From Aliiglaciecola sp. 3_MG-2023 (GTDB lineage Bacteria; Pseudomonadota; Gammaproteobacteria; Enterobacterales; Alteromonadaceae): a stretch of 64,000 bases of DNA. The stretch's first letter is position 1. Each line of letters starts with the position of its first letter. Below the pieces are notes generated by a model. The model had not been told where the DNA came from. It did no database searches and saw only the letters and a list, made by a program, of their open reading frames with translations. The position numbers and the translations under genes were made by a program. Location of the stretch: NCBI RefSeq assembly GCF_030548205.1, contig NZ_JAUORV010000005.1:274265-338264 (forward strand). The letters are read 5' to 3'. Shown in pieces: positions 35,675 to 44,528 of this stretch.

Positions 35675-36754
35675 ATGCAAGATAAATATTATTCAACGCC
35701 GCTTCATGGCGTTGAATGTTTTTTAGCTGATGCTACTTGCACTGGTGATAAAACTGAACTCTGTGAATTGGCTGTTGAACTCGCTTTTGAAGCGGTTAGC
35801 CTTGACGCAAATCAGCAGCCAATATGGACGTTAAAAGATCAGGGATTGAGATACTTCAGTGAGTTAAATCTCTACCCGCATACTTGTCCCCCAGATGTTT
35901 CAAATCCATCGCTTTCTAATGCTGACAATACAAGCCAAGAAGTAAAGCAGACAACGCCAGCACTTCCAAGCTACATACTTAGCGTTAATTGTGAAGGCAA
36001 AGGTCGCTTTCTCATCCAGCAACACAAAATAACCATTGATTGGGATGAAGGTACATCTTCCTCCCATTATTTTCAGACCCTAGCGTTAGCGCTCTGGTTA
36101 GAAACTCAGCATGTACCTTGTATACATGCAAATGCCTTAAAGCGAGCAGATAAAACCTTTGCGCTAGTAGCAAATAGCGGCACAGGTAAATCAACTTTAA
36201 GTGCAAAGTTACAACAAACTGGATGTGACTGGCTAACTGATGATATGATCGCGCTGCATCAAATTGGTGCAAGTACATTATCAGGGAACGCCCCAAAAGT
36301 TTACCCCAGTTGGCCAATTGCTCGAATGTGGCCCGATTCAGTCGAAAATGCCCTCGGCGGTGAGGTAGCTGTATTAAGGAAAGTACATAACCGCTTTGAT
36401 AAACGTTTGATTGAAATGCCAGAGTTGACCGAAGAAAGTAAACATTCTTCAGAATTATCAACAATATATATTCTTAATAGAACTGTAACAGATAACCACG
36501 ATAATAAACCGCACTGTCGAATTGAAACTATCAATTCAAGTCAGGCATTAATCTTGCTTTTACAGAACAGTATACTGGGAAATGCCTATTCGGCATTAGA
36601 ACTAGAAGCCGACAGAATACGCCAACTGTCCATTTTGGTTCAAACAACAAAAGTAAAAATGATCACTTACTCTAGTGGTAAGGAAAATTTGGATTTCGTA
36701 AGTAAGGCTATTTTAGAAGACTTGGATACACTCCAACCTCATTCAACTTCTTAA
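35675..36754 (+). CDS. HprK-like kinase, putative lasso-peptide tailoring enzyme
   Basis: A 359-residue protein whose C-terminal two thirds resemble the HPr kinase catalytic domain: H151 in VPCIHANALK, Walker A ANSGTGKST (166-174) and LTDDM with D189/D190. The N-terminal ~100 residues are not recognisable. HprK-like kinases in some lasso clusters phosphorylate the C-terminal Ser of the precursor. Here the core ends Phe-Thr-Gly, so Thr20 of the core (or Thr14/Ser5) would be the target if it does the same. It follows the precursor by 66 bp and precedes the EPS initiating transferase by 20 bp. Regulation of EPS through another protein target is an alternative. Confidence 0.8.
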   Translation: MQDKYYSTPLHGVECFLADATCTGDKTELCELAVELAFEAVSLDANQQPIWTLKDQGLRYFSELNLYPHTCPPDVSNPSLSNADNTSQEVKQTTPALPSYILSVNCEGKGRFLIQQHKITIDWDEGTSSSHYFQTLALALWLETQHVPCIHANALKRADKTFALVANSGTGKSTLSAKLQQTGCDWLTDDMIALHQIGASTLSGNAPKVYPSWPIARMWPDSVENALGGEVAVLRKVHNRFDKRLIEMPELTEESKHSSELSTIYILNRTVTDNHDNKPHCRIETINSSQALILLLQNSILGNAYSALELEADRIRQLSILVQTTKVKMITYSSGKENLDFVSKAILEDLDTLQPHSTS

Positions 36755-36774
36755 AAAGTAAAGGAACTAGATAA

Positions 36775-38178
36775 ATGAACATGCAAAGAGGTATGGTTAA
36801 AAACAATACCAACAAGTTTGCGGCTGCTTATCGACTTGTTGACGTAGTAGTGATTCAATTTGCACTTTTTTGTGCGGTATTTGTCTATGGCTTAGATTAT
36901 TCAAAAGATTATTTTACTCTTTCTCTTATCGGTTCGGTGAGCTTTGCGTTAGTTGCCGAATCTTTTGCCCTATATCGTTCTTGGCGTGCTGGCTTTTTCA
37001 AACAGATCGTATTTTATACATTCCTGTGTTGGGCCTGCGCCTGCATGTTAATTCTTGCCTATTTGTTTTTCTTTAAAATAGCCGAAGACTATTCACGCTT
37101 TGCCTTAGCCATTTGGTTTTCCATGGCATTTATGGCGCTAATTGGCTGGCGCATTATGTTCCAGCTATTCCTGCATAACATGCGTCGCAAAGGGTATAAC
37201 ACCCGCAGCATTGCTATTTTTGGTTTGTCTGAAAAAGGCATACGTTTAGCCAATGAAGTCATGAAAAACCCGGAAACCGGTTATCGCCTTTCTGCGGTAT
37301 TTGATGATCGTGCCCCAGAGCGCCTAGATGACGACTACCACTATTTGCTGCACGGTAATGTAGCAAAAGGCATCGATTGCGCTAAGCGCGGAATTTACGA
37401 CGTTATCTATATTGCCTTACCCATTAAAGCTCAGCATCGCATACAAGAAATGCTTTATCAATTAGGGGATACCACAGCTAACGTACACGTTGTTCCTGAT
37501 TTATTTATGTATTGCCTAATGCACGGCGAAATGTCTCACGTAGGTGGCGTACAAACCATCAGTGTGTACGACAACCCTATGCAAGGCGGCGTGGCAATTG
37601 TAAAACGCTTAGAAGATATTTTACTCTCCACCGCGATTCTTAGCCTTATCGCCATTCCTATGTTGGCGATAGCGGCTGCTGTAAAGCTCACATCAAAAGG
37701 GCCGATTATATTCAAGCAAGACCGCTACGGTCTAAACGGCAAAAAAATAAAAGTGTGGAAGTTCCGCTCTATGACGGTTACCGAAAACTCCGATGACATA
37801 GTACAAGCTAAAAAAGGTGACAGCCGAACCACTAAAGTCGGCGCATTTTTACGTAGAACATCACTCGACGAACTACCGCAGTTCATTAACGTGCTAAAAG
37901 GCGATATGTCAGTGATTGGCCCTCGTCCTCACGCAGTAAAACACAACGAGGAATATAGAAAGTTAGTGGATTACTATATGCTGCGCCACAAAGTAAAACC
38001 TGGCATCACCGGCTGGGCACAAGTGAACGGCTGGCGCGGTGAAACCGATACTGTAGACAAAATGAAAATGCGCATCGAATACGACCTGGAATATATTCGC
38101 AACTGGTCACTATGGATGGATTTTAAAATTGTTGTTTTTACCGTGTTTCGTAGTTTTACTGACAAGAATGCGTATTGA
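36775..38178 (+). CDS. Undecaprenyl-phosphate glucose phosphotransferase (WcaJ/VpsL-type)
   Basis: A 467-residue polyprenyl-phosphate hexose-1-phosphate transferase that starts the EPS repeat unit on the inner membrane. Four N-terminal membrane helices, a CoA-binding-like Rossmann domain (about 130-250) and a fifth membrane segment (about 275-300) lead to the catalytic domain with KVWKFRSM, LRRTSLDELPQ, GDMSVIGPRPH and KVKPGITGWAQVNGWRG. AAAGGAA precedes the ATG. It begins the assembly part of the locus directly after the HprK-like kinase, so precursor, kinase and EPS initiation probably share a transcript. Confidence 0.9.
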   Translation: MNMQRGMVKNNTNKFAAAYRLVDVVVIQFALFCAVFVYGLDYSKDYFTLSLIGSVSFALVAESFALYRSWRAGFFKQIVFYTFLCWACACMLILAYLFFFKIAEDYSRFALAIWFSMAFMALIGWRIMFQLFLHNMRRKGYNTRSIAIFGLSEKGIRLANEVMKNPETGYRLSAVFDDRAPERLDDDYHYLLHGNVAKGIDCAKRGIYDVIYIALPIKAQHRIQEMLYQLGDTTANVHVVPDLFMYCLMHGEMSHVGGVQTISVYDNPMQGGVAIVKRLEDILLSTAILSLIAIPMLAIAAAVKLTSKGPIIFKQDRYGLNGKKIKVWKFRSMTVTENSDDIVQAKKGDSRTTKVGAFLRRTSLDELPQFINVLKGDMSVIGPRPHAVKHNEEYRKLVDYYMLRHKVKPGITGWAQVNGWRGETDTVDKMKMRIEYDLEYIRNWSLWMDFKIVVFTVFRSFTDKNAY

Positions 38179-38195
38179 CTTAAAAGGATTAAAAA

Positions 38196-39200
38196 TTGAA
38201 GTTTCTTGTTACTGGCGCAGCCGGCTTTATAGGGATGCATACTTGTATAAGGCTTTTAAAAGAAGGTCATGAGATAGTTGGTTTAGACAACCTAAATGCT
38301 TATTACAGTGTTGCTTTAAAAGAATACAGGTTAAAACAGCTTGAGTCTTTTAAATTGTTTCGTTTTATTAAGATGGATATCAGTGATAGGCATGCGATTT
38401 CAGACCTGTTCGAAAGAGAAAAATTTCAAAGAGTAATTCATCTTGCAGCGCAAGCAGGTGTTAGATATTCAATTGAAGCACCATTTGATTACGTTGATAG
38501 CAACCTCACTGGAATGATGACAATCTTAGAAGGGTGTCGAAATAACGATATTGAGCATCTAATATATGCGTCTTCTAGCTCTGTTTATGGAATGAATCCA
38601 AAAGTTCCTTTCTCAACGGATGATAGTGTAGATCATCCCGTTTCGCTCTACGCAGCGACTAAAAAATCGAACGAGTTGATGGCACATTCGTATTCCCATT
38701 TATATAACATTCCTACGACAGGACTACGATTTTTTACTGTATATGGTCCTGCTGGTAGACCTGATATGGCTCCGTGGCTTTTTACTGAAGCGATTATTAA
38801 AGGGGAGCCAATTAAGGTATTCAATAATGGAGAAATGGAAAGAGATTTTACATATATTGATGACATAGTGGAGGGGATTACTCGAATTCAAAACGAAGTA
38901 CCTATTAACGATATTAATAATGATTTAAGAAGTCTTTCTTCTAGCACCGCACCTTATCGAGTTTTCAATATTGGTAATAACAATAGTGTAAAGCTTAGTG
39001 ATTTTATTTCTGCTATAGAAACTTCCTGTGGGAAAGAAGCAGAAAAGATCATGTTGCCGATGCAACCCGGCGATGTGAAGAAGACTTATGCTGATATTGC
39101 TAGTTTGATGAAAGTTATTAATTATAAACCTAAAACGAATATCTGCGATGGCGTTTCAGAATTCGTTAAATGGTATAAGTCATATAGTACATATCGATAA
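38196..39200 (+). CDS. NAD-dependent epimerase, UDP-glucuronate 4-epimerase-like
   Basis: A 334-residue extended SDR. Cofactor loop GAAGFIG near residue 7, catalytic YAATK, and GLDNLNAYYSVALK, which is typical of UDP-glucuronate/UDP-galacturonate epimerases (CapI/GAE type). It would supply UDP-GalA for the EPS. The start is TTG at 38196 with AAAGGAT 7 bases upstream; no ATG is placed to replace it. From here to 45.6 kb the DNA is visibly more AT-rich than on either side. Confidence 0.82.
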   Translation: MKFLVTGAAGFIGMHTCIRLLKEGHEIVGLDNLNAYYSVALKEYRLKQLESFKLFRFIKMDISDRHAISDLFEREKFQRVIHLAAQAGVRYSIEAPFDYVDSNLTGMMTILEGCRNNDIEHLIYASSSSVYGMNPKVPFSTDDSVDHPVSLYAATKKSNELMAHSYSHLYNIPTTGLRFFTVYGPAGRPDMAPWLFTEAIIKGEPIKVFNNGEMERDFTYIDDIVEGITRIQNEVPINDINNDLRSLSSSTAPYRVFNIGNNNSVKLSDFISAIETSCGKEAEKIMLPMQPGDVKKTYADIASLMKVINYKPKTNICDGVSEFVKWYKSYSTYR

Positions 39201-39282
39201 AAATATATTAAACGTTATAAATACACTGGCAATAATGCGTAATAAAATTAACCCAGTCCTCCAACTAAGTGAAGTAATGTAA

Positions 39283-40797
39283 GTGAAAAGTCGTCAACTC
39301 AGCGAAAAGCGGAAAATGTTATATAATGCAACTACAAATTACATTTACTTCTTCCTATTTGCTTTTCTCAATTTCTTACTTAACCCTATTTTTGTAGGGC
39401 TTCTCGGTACTTATTATTTTGCTATTTGGAAAACTTCTCTAAAGGTATTTGATTTTTTAACGATGTTTGATGGTAGGGCTTCCCAGTCTATAAAATGGGT
39501 AATAGCTCAACAAAGGAAAAATAAGTTACTAGAGAAACAGTTTAAAACAGCCGTATTTGAAGCCTTATCGGTAACTCTTAAAGCGCTTCCTTACTATATT
39601 CTAGTACTTCTAACTTGTTCATTTACTGTTAATTATCTTTTTGAGGACTTTGTTGAAGAGGACTTTCTTCTTGTTTCGATTTTTGGATTGCTATTAAGTT
39701 TACATTTTTTGATTAATTTGATGTGTGAAGTTATTGACGGGATTTTTGTCGGTATGAATGAGGCATACAAAAGTAAGGGCTTGAAACTGTTGTTTTTGAT
39801 TTTCCTTAATCTTTTTATTGTGTTGAATTTGAACGCTGGTTTTGGAATTATCGGTATCGCGTTATCATATTTGATATCGACTACTTTACTTCTACTTATC
39901 CTAATACTTTTACTCAAGAGTGAGTTTGATTGGTTTAAATTAAAAAGTCTTGGCGAAATGAATCGCGAAAAGACAGCAATACAACCTTTTAGTAAGTGGA
40001 TGTCTGTTTGGGGATTTTCCGATAAACTTTTTGTAACTCAAGAGCTTTTCTGTATTTCAATTTTACTTGGTACAACAGCAGTTACTTCTTTTATATTTTC
40101 TAGTTTTATCCAAGTTTTTTCTTTGTCAGTTACACTTTTGATTGGTTCAGCGGTTATGCCCTATTTGGCAAATGGACACAAAATAGAGGGGCACTCTAAC
40201 TTTATAAACGGGATCAAAGTATACAAAGAAATACTATATTTCATCACAAGTATACTTTTTGGTTATATGGTAATCTTTAATGCTAGTTTTGTCTTTTTGT
40301 GGATAGGCTCTGATCATTATGTAGGGCAAATAGAAAACTTTTTGCTTAGTTTGCTGTTCGTTTTTATTTCACTAATACGTAGTGATTCTCAAGTAGGTAA
40401 TTTATCTTTGGACTTAAAGAGTAGAGCGTTATGGTCTTTAATTTTCTGCATTGGAGCTTTTCTTTTTGTTTATATTTTATTCGATTTTTATCCAAGTATG
40501 ATCACCATTTTGACTGTTATTTTAGTATTTAGATGTCTTTTTTATGTTACACAACGCGAACTCGTATACAAAGAAATAAAAGGGGTAGGTTCAGGCGCTA
40601 AACTAGTGTGTGTAATATTCTTTTTATCACCCTTAGTAATGTATTTGGGTAGTAACTATTTAGCCGAGTCATGGTTAAACTTATTTATTATGTCTACTTT
40701 GTATTCGGTAATTTTTTGCGCAATATATTATTTGTTCATTCTTGACTCGTCTAGTCGCTCTTTTGTCTTTACGATATTTCGGAAGGTTATTGGTTGA
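39283..40797 (+). CDS. Wzx-like polysaccharide flippase
   Basis: A 504-residue membrane protein with about 12-14 helices and the MOP/PST flippase pattern: N-terminal amphipathic start, loops with few charges, no catalytic motif. It should move lipid-linked EPS units across the inner membrane. It begins at GTG 39283 and lies 3 bp before the polymerase gene. Weak sequence conservation is normal for this family, so the call rests on topology and on the neighbouring Wzy-like gene. Confidence 0.75.
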   Translation: MKSRQLSEKRKMLYNATTNYIYFFLFAFLNFLLNPIFVGLLGTYYFAIWKTSLKVFDFLTMFDGRASQSIKWVIAQQRKNKLLEKQFKTAVFEALSVTLKALPYYILVLLTCSFTVNYLFEDFVEEDFLLVSIFGLLLSLHFLINLMCEVIDGIFVGMNEAYKSKGLKLLFLIFLNLFIVLNLNAGFGIIGIALSYLISTTLLLLILILLLKSEFDWFKLKSLGEMNREKTAIQPFSKWMSVWGFSDKLFVTQELFCISILLGTTAVTSFIFSSFIQVFSLSVTLLIGSAVMPYLANGHKIEGHSNFINGIKVYKEILYFITSILFGYMVIFNASFVFLWIGSDHYVGQIENFLLSLLFVFISLIRSDSQVGNLSLDLKSRALWSLIFCIGAFLFVYILFDFYPSMITILTVILVFRCLFYVTQRELVYKEIKGVGSGAKLVCVIFFLSPLVMYLGSNYLAESWLNLFIMSTLYSVIFCAIYYLFILDSSSRSFVFTIFRKVIG

Positions 40798-40800
40798 GTT

Positions 40801-42174
40801 ATGGTTATTTTATTAATTTTATTGACGGTTAATTTTGTTACCTTTTATTTTGTTGGTTATGGCGTTTCCGAATACATAGTCTATTCATCAAGTATTATGT
40901 TTGGTCTACTATTTATAGCTTTTGCAAAGAATCGTTTCACAGTATTTAAAGCAATTGATACTAAAATCAATGTGCTTGTTTTGTTTACAATATTTTACTT
41001 TATATTATTTTATTTGCCCTATCTTACATATTCGTTTGGTTTATCTGACATTTATTACAGTCCGTTTTTTTCTCATACATTTGTAGAGCACTCTAATAAA
41101 GCTATTATTCTATCTAATATTGGGTACCTTAGTTTTTTAATAGGAAGAGAAATCCTGCCCAATAAAAGCGCAGATTTAAGTCCAGAGAACCAAAGGGATT
41201 ATAGTTTTTTTGTTACCTCTGTAATTTACATTTTTTTTTCATTGATATTAATCAATCTTCTAGCAACTCTTCCAAAGATGATTCAGGGGGCATATTCCGG
41301 TTCTGATGTTGGAAGTAGTACGGAAAATGGACTTTATTTTTTGTTAAACCATTTTTCACTTTTAGTCGCGGCTATATTTATCGCTAAGAAAGCTCTCGGC
41401 CAAAAAATTTCAAAATTACTTATGATTTCTATTTTAGTGGTCTTATTTTGGTGTTTGGTTCTTTTGGTATTAGGAGACCGTAATACTTTCTTTATTCACG
41501 GTATAGTTTTACTTGGGGGTTATTTTACATTCTGTCGCAGAATCTCTTATGTGGGCCTTGCTGCAACAGTATTCGTTGGTATTGCATTATATGGAGTAAT
41601 TGAACAAAGCAGAAAACTCGAAGAGCGTTCTTTTTCTTCTATAGCTTCTTCAATATCAGACTCGGAAGATAACAAAAGCTCTTTTTTCGAAGGGTCATTG
41701 AATAACACTACTATTTCTCTAAGAGCTTCAATTTCATATTTGGAAAAAACAGATGAAAGCTTTCAGGGAAAATTTAAAGCAATAGGACTATTGGGTGTAA
41801 TACCGCTCGTTCGCGGAATGATTGTTGATCCTAATGACCCCTTTACCAATAGTGCAGAAGTTAATACAACAGAAATTCTTGGTGCAAACGCTACTTGGAG
41901 TGTTGGGACTAATATAGTATCTGATTCTTATTTAGACTTTGGAGTATATGGGGTAGTCATATTGTTATTCATTGTCGGGCTCTTTACAAAATTTGTTGAA
42001 AATGGTGTTCGCCAAAACCATGGCGATCTTCAATATATTGTAATTTACTTATTCTCTTTGGCATTGATCAGTGAGTTACCACGTTATGCTTTTTCCTTTC
42101 CAATCAGAAATTTAGTTTGGTTATTTCTACTATTTTTTATATACAAGAAGTTTTTTAAGGTTACAAGAAAATGA
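40801..42174 (+). CDS. Wzy-like EPS polymerase
   Basis: A 457-residue membrane protein with about 11-12 helices and a long polar loop (about residues 265-375) containing RASISYLEKTDE and WSVGTNIVSDSYLDFGVYG, the late motif common in O-antigen polymerases. It would join EPS repeat units on the periplasmic side. It starts 3 bp after the flippase stop and overlaps the acyltransferase gene by 4 bp (ATGA). The call is by topology and context. Confidence 0.75.
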   Translation: MVILLILLTVNFVTFYFVGYGVSEYIVYSSSIMFGLLFIAFAKNRFTVFKAIDTKINVLVLFTIFYFILFYLPYLTYSFGLSDIYYSPFFSHTFVEHSNKAIILSNIGYLSFLIGREILPNKSADLSPENQRDYSFFVTSVIYIFFSLILINLLATLPKMIQGAYSGSDVGSSTENGLYFLLNHFSLLVAAIFIAKKALGQKISKLLMISILVVLFWCLVLLVLGDRNTFFIHGIVLLGGYFTFCRRISYVGLAATVFVGIALYGVIEQSRKLEERSFSSIASSISDSEDNKSSFFEGSLNNTTISLRASISYLEKTDESFQGKFKAIGLLGVIPLVRGMIVDPNDPFTNSAEVNTTEILGANATWSVGTNIVSDSYLDFGVYGVVILLFIVGLFTKFVENGVRQNHGDLQYIVIYLFSLALISELPRYAFSFPIRNLVWLFLLFFIYKKFFKVTRK

Positions 42175-42671
42175 TTAGACGACTATTTATCTACATATAT
42201 AAATCACTAAATCCCCTAGGTTACGCTAAGAAGATTGGTGTTCAATTTGGTGATGGGTGTCGGCTAATAAAAGTTGATTTCAGTACTGAACCATACTTGA
42301 TAAAAATGGGCAATCACGTTAGTGCTACAAAAGTTAGGTTTGAGACACATGATGGCGGTGTTTGGGTATTCCGAAATGAATTACCTAAACTAGATGTCAT
42401 AAAAGGAATTAATATAGGGGATAACGTTTTTTTAGGTTATGGAGCGGTAATAATGCCTGGTATTACAATTGGCAGTAATGTAGTTGTTGGTGCTTATTCA
42501 GTCGTTACTAAAGATCTTGAAGCCGGTTATGTCTATGGTGGCGTGCCAGCCAGAAAAATTAAGTCCTTAAATGAATATAAGAAAAAAGTTATTTCCACGG
42601 GAGTTGAAACCAAGCAACTTGAGGAAAGCGAGAAACGCGAATACCTACTTTCTTTGAGCATACAAAAATGA
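42171..42671 (+). CDS. Left-handed beta-helix acyltransferase (hexapeptide family)
   Basis: A 166-residue protein with hexapeptide repeats (ISIGDNVFLGYGAVIMPGITIGSNVVVGAYSVV type, about 75-120) and the closing GGVPARKIK. Probably an O-acetyltransferase acting on an EPS sugar, or a serine-acetyltransferase-like paralogue. It overlaps the genes on both sides by 4 bp, so it is part of a tight operon. Donor and target sugar cannot be read from sequence. Confidence 0.8.
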   Translation: MIRRLFIYIYKSLNPLGYAKKIGVQFGDGCRLIKVDFSTEPYLIKMGNHVSATKVRFETHDGGVWVFRNELPKLDVIKGINIGDNVFLGYGAVIMPGITIGSNVVVGAYSVVTKDLEAGYVYGGVPARKIKSLNEYKKKVISTGVETKQLEESEKREYLLSLSIQK

Positions 42672-43738
42672 AGAAAAAAATTTACTTTCTAATTAATGGT
42701 TTTGGTAAAGGGGGAGCACAAAGACAATGTGTTTATTTGCTTAATCAACTTCAAAAAAATTTGGAGTTGGAAGTACACCTTATTTATTTTTATGAAGGAT
42801 TTTATTTTCACCTATTAGAAACAGAAGGGCTCATTCTTCATAAAATAAATTATTCAAGTTTCTATGACCCCAGAAACATTGCACGAATAAGTAGCATTTT
42901 ACCTAACGACAAAGTTATTTTATTTTCTTGGTTAAGATCTTCTGATTTCTATGCTTATTTCTTAAAAAAAATTAAGAGTAACATTTTGTGGATTATGGCA
43001 GAAAGAAACTCTAAATATCCTGATAGTTTTTTATTCAACTTGAGAAAGAAATTTGCTAAAAAAGCAAATCATATAATTACAAACTCTGAAAAAGGTGCAT
43101 CTTACTGGTGTGAAAATAGAATACAAAATGTGAAAATTAGTTTAATAGAAAATGCATTTATTCAAGAAAAAGGAAAAAACGACTATTTTAATGATGACAA
43201 ATGCAACATCGTGTACGCAGGCAGGCTTGAAGAGCAAAAGAATATTATAAGAACAGCGGAGTTTTTATCCAAATACGTGAGTAAACGTAAGTCAGTGAAC
43301 TTACATATTTTTGGAGAAGGAAGCCAAGAGGACGTTGTAAAGGAAATCTTTTCGGAATACTTGGGAAGCCAAGTTTTTATGAAACCATTTGAAGAAAAAA
43401 TAAGCGATATCTTTACATCAACAGATGTATTCATATCATTGAGTAAATATGAGGGTATGCCCAACTCGGTGGTAGAAAATGCAGCATTAGGTAATAAGAT
43501 GCTGCTTAGCGATATTGACGAACATAAAAATATTGTCGGACGGAAATACAAATATTTGTTACCTATCGAATTTGACATAAACGAATCTTGTTTAATGTTA
43601 GATAACCTCATATCTGCTCCGGTGGAAAGTATTAAATTTGAGCACATTGAGGAGATAATGGCGAAGTGCACATTAGAAAAAGTTGCAAACCAATACTTTA
43701 ATATATTTTGTAAGGTGCTCAATAATTATGATAATTGA
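42668..43738 (+). CDS. Glycosyltransferase, GT4-like
   Basis: A 356-residue GT-B glycosyltransferase. N-terminal FLINGFGKGGAQRQCVYLLNQL is the usual acceptor-side loop. The C-terminal donor domain has NIVYAGRLEEQKN and the EGMPNSVVENAALG stretch in which the E-x7-E motif contacts the nucleotide. It adds one sugar of the EPS unit; which one is unknown. It overlaps its neighbours (4 bp before, 11 bp after). Confidence 0.85.
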   Translation: MKKKIYFLINGFGKGGAQRQCVYLLNQLQKNLELEVHLIYFYEGFYFHLLETEGLILHKINYSSFYDPRNIARISSILPNDKVILFSWLRSSDFYAYFLKKIKSNILWIMAERNSKYPDSFLFNLRKKFAKKANHIITNSEKGASYWCENRIQNVKISLIENAFIQEKGKNDYFNDDKCNIVYAGRLEEQKNIIRTAEFLSKYVSKRKSVNLHIFGEGSQEDVVKEIFSEYLGSQVFMKPFEEKISDIFTSTDVFISLSKYEGMPNSVVENAALGNKMLLSDIDEHKNIVGRKYKYLLPIEFDINESCLMLDNLISAPVESIKFEHIEEIMAKCTLEKVANQYFNIFCKVLNNYDN

Positions 43739-44528
43739 AAAAATAGAGAAATGTCTGAGGTCCCGTTGGGAGGTACCGGCTAAACAAAATACTAATGCAG
43801 TTTTACTTGCGTCTTTTCCTAAGTCTGGGAATACTTGGTTGAGATTTGTTTTTTCTAATGTCCTTGCAGAAAAGACAAACTTTCCTCAAGAGGTAAACTT
43901 CGACAATATACAATTACTGGCCCCTGAAGTTAGGGGAAATAGAAACTTAGACAATGCAATTTTTTCAAATGAATGCCCTACATTTCTGAAAACACATTTT
44001 TATAACACTCGTAAGTGTAAAGAATATAAATCTGTAGTCTTATTTCGAGAGCCACAAAAAGCGCTCGTATCTTACTATAAATATATGATTAATGAGCAAG
44101 GAAAGAGTTATAGCTCTTTTGAAAGGTTTTTAAATTCATCGAGAGTCGGTATCGATTATTGGTCGTTGTTTCATCGTAGTTGGCTTAGTTCCGAAAACAC
44201 TATTTTTGTTTCTTATGATGATCTCATTAAAAATCAATTTGTAGGTATTACCCAAATATTAGATTTGCTTGGGTATCAAATCGAAGAAACAATTATTAGT
44301 AATAGTTTACTTTTATCTTCTCGTAAAAATATGGCGAAGTTAGAATCGTTGTACGGTGATCCTAATAAAAAAAATACAGACTTTAAATTTGTTTCTAATA
44401 ATGAAAATAGATACGCAGAGCTATTTAAGGAAAACCCAGAATTGGCGCGAAAAGTTAAAAGTCTTACACCAATTTACGATGCTTTGCTGGCAAGAAAGAT
44501 TGAAATTTCAGAGGCAGGGGAATCGTGA
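43728..44528 (+). CDS. PAPS-dependent sulfotransferase
   Basis: A 266-residue sulfotransferase. The 5'-phosphosulfate loop is ASFPKSGNTWLRF (about 28-40) and the 3'-phosphate site is in VVLFREPQKALVSYYKYM. ATG at 43728, inside the end of the preceding gene with AAGGTG upstream, starts the protein directly before the conserved region; a longer frame from 43683 adds an unlikely extension. Placed among glycosyltransferase genes, it suggests that the EPS is sulfated, a common trait of marine polysaccharides. Confidence 0.85.
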   Translation: MIIEKIEKCLRSRWEVPAKQNTNAVLLASFPKSGNTWLRFVFSNVLAEKTNFPQEVNFDNIQLLAPEVRGNRNLDNAIFSNECPTFLKTHFYNTRKCKEYKSVVLFREPQKALVSYYKYMINEQGKSYSSFERFLNSSRVGIDYWSLFHRSWLSSENTIFVSYDDLIKNQFVGITQILDLLGYQIEETIISNSLLLSSRKNMAKLESLYGDPNKKNTDFKFVSNNENRYAELFKENPELARKVKSLTPIYDALLARKIEISEAGES

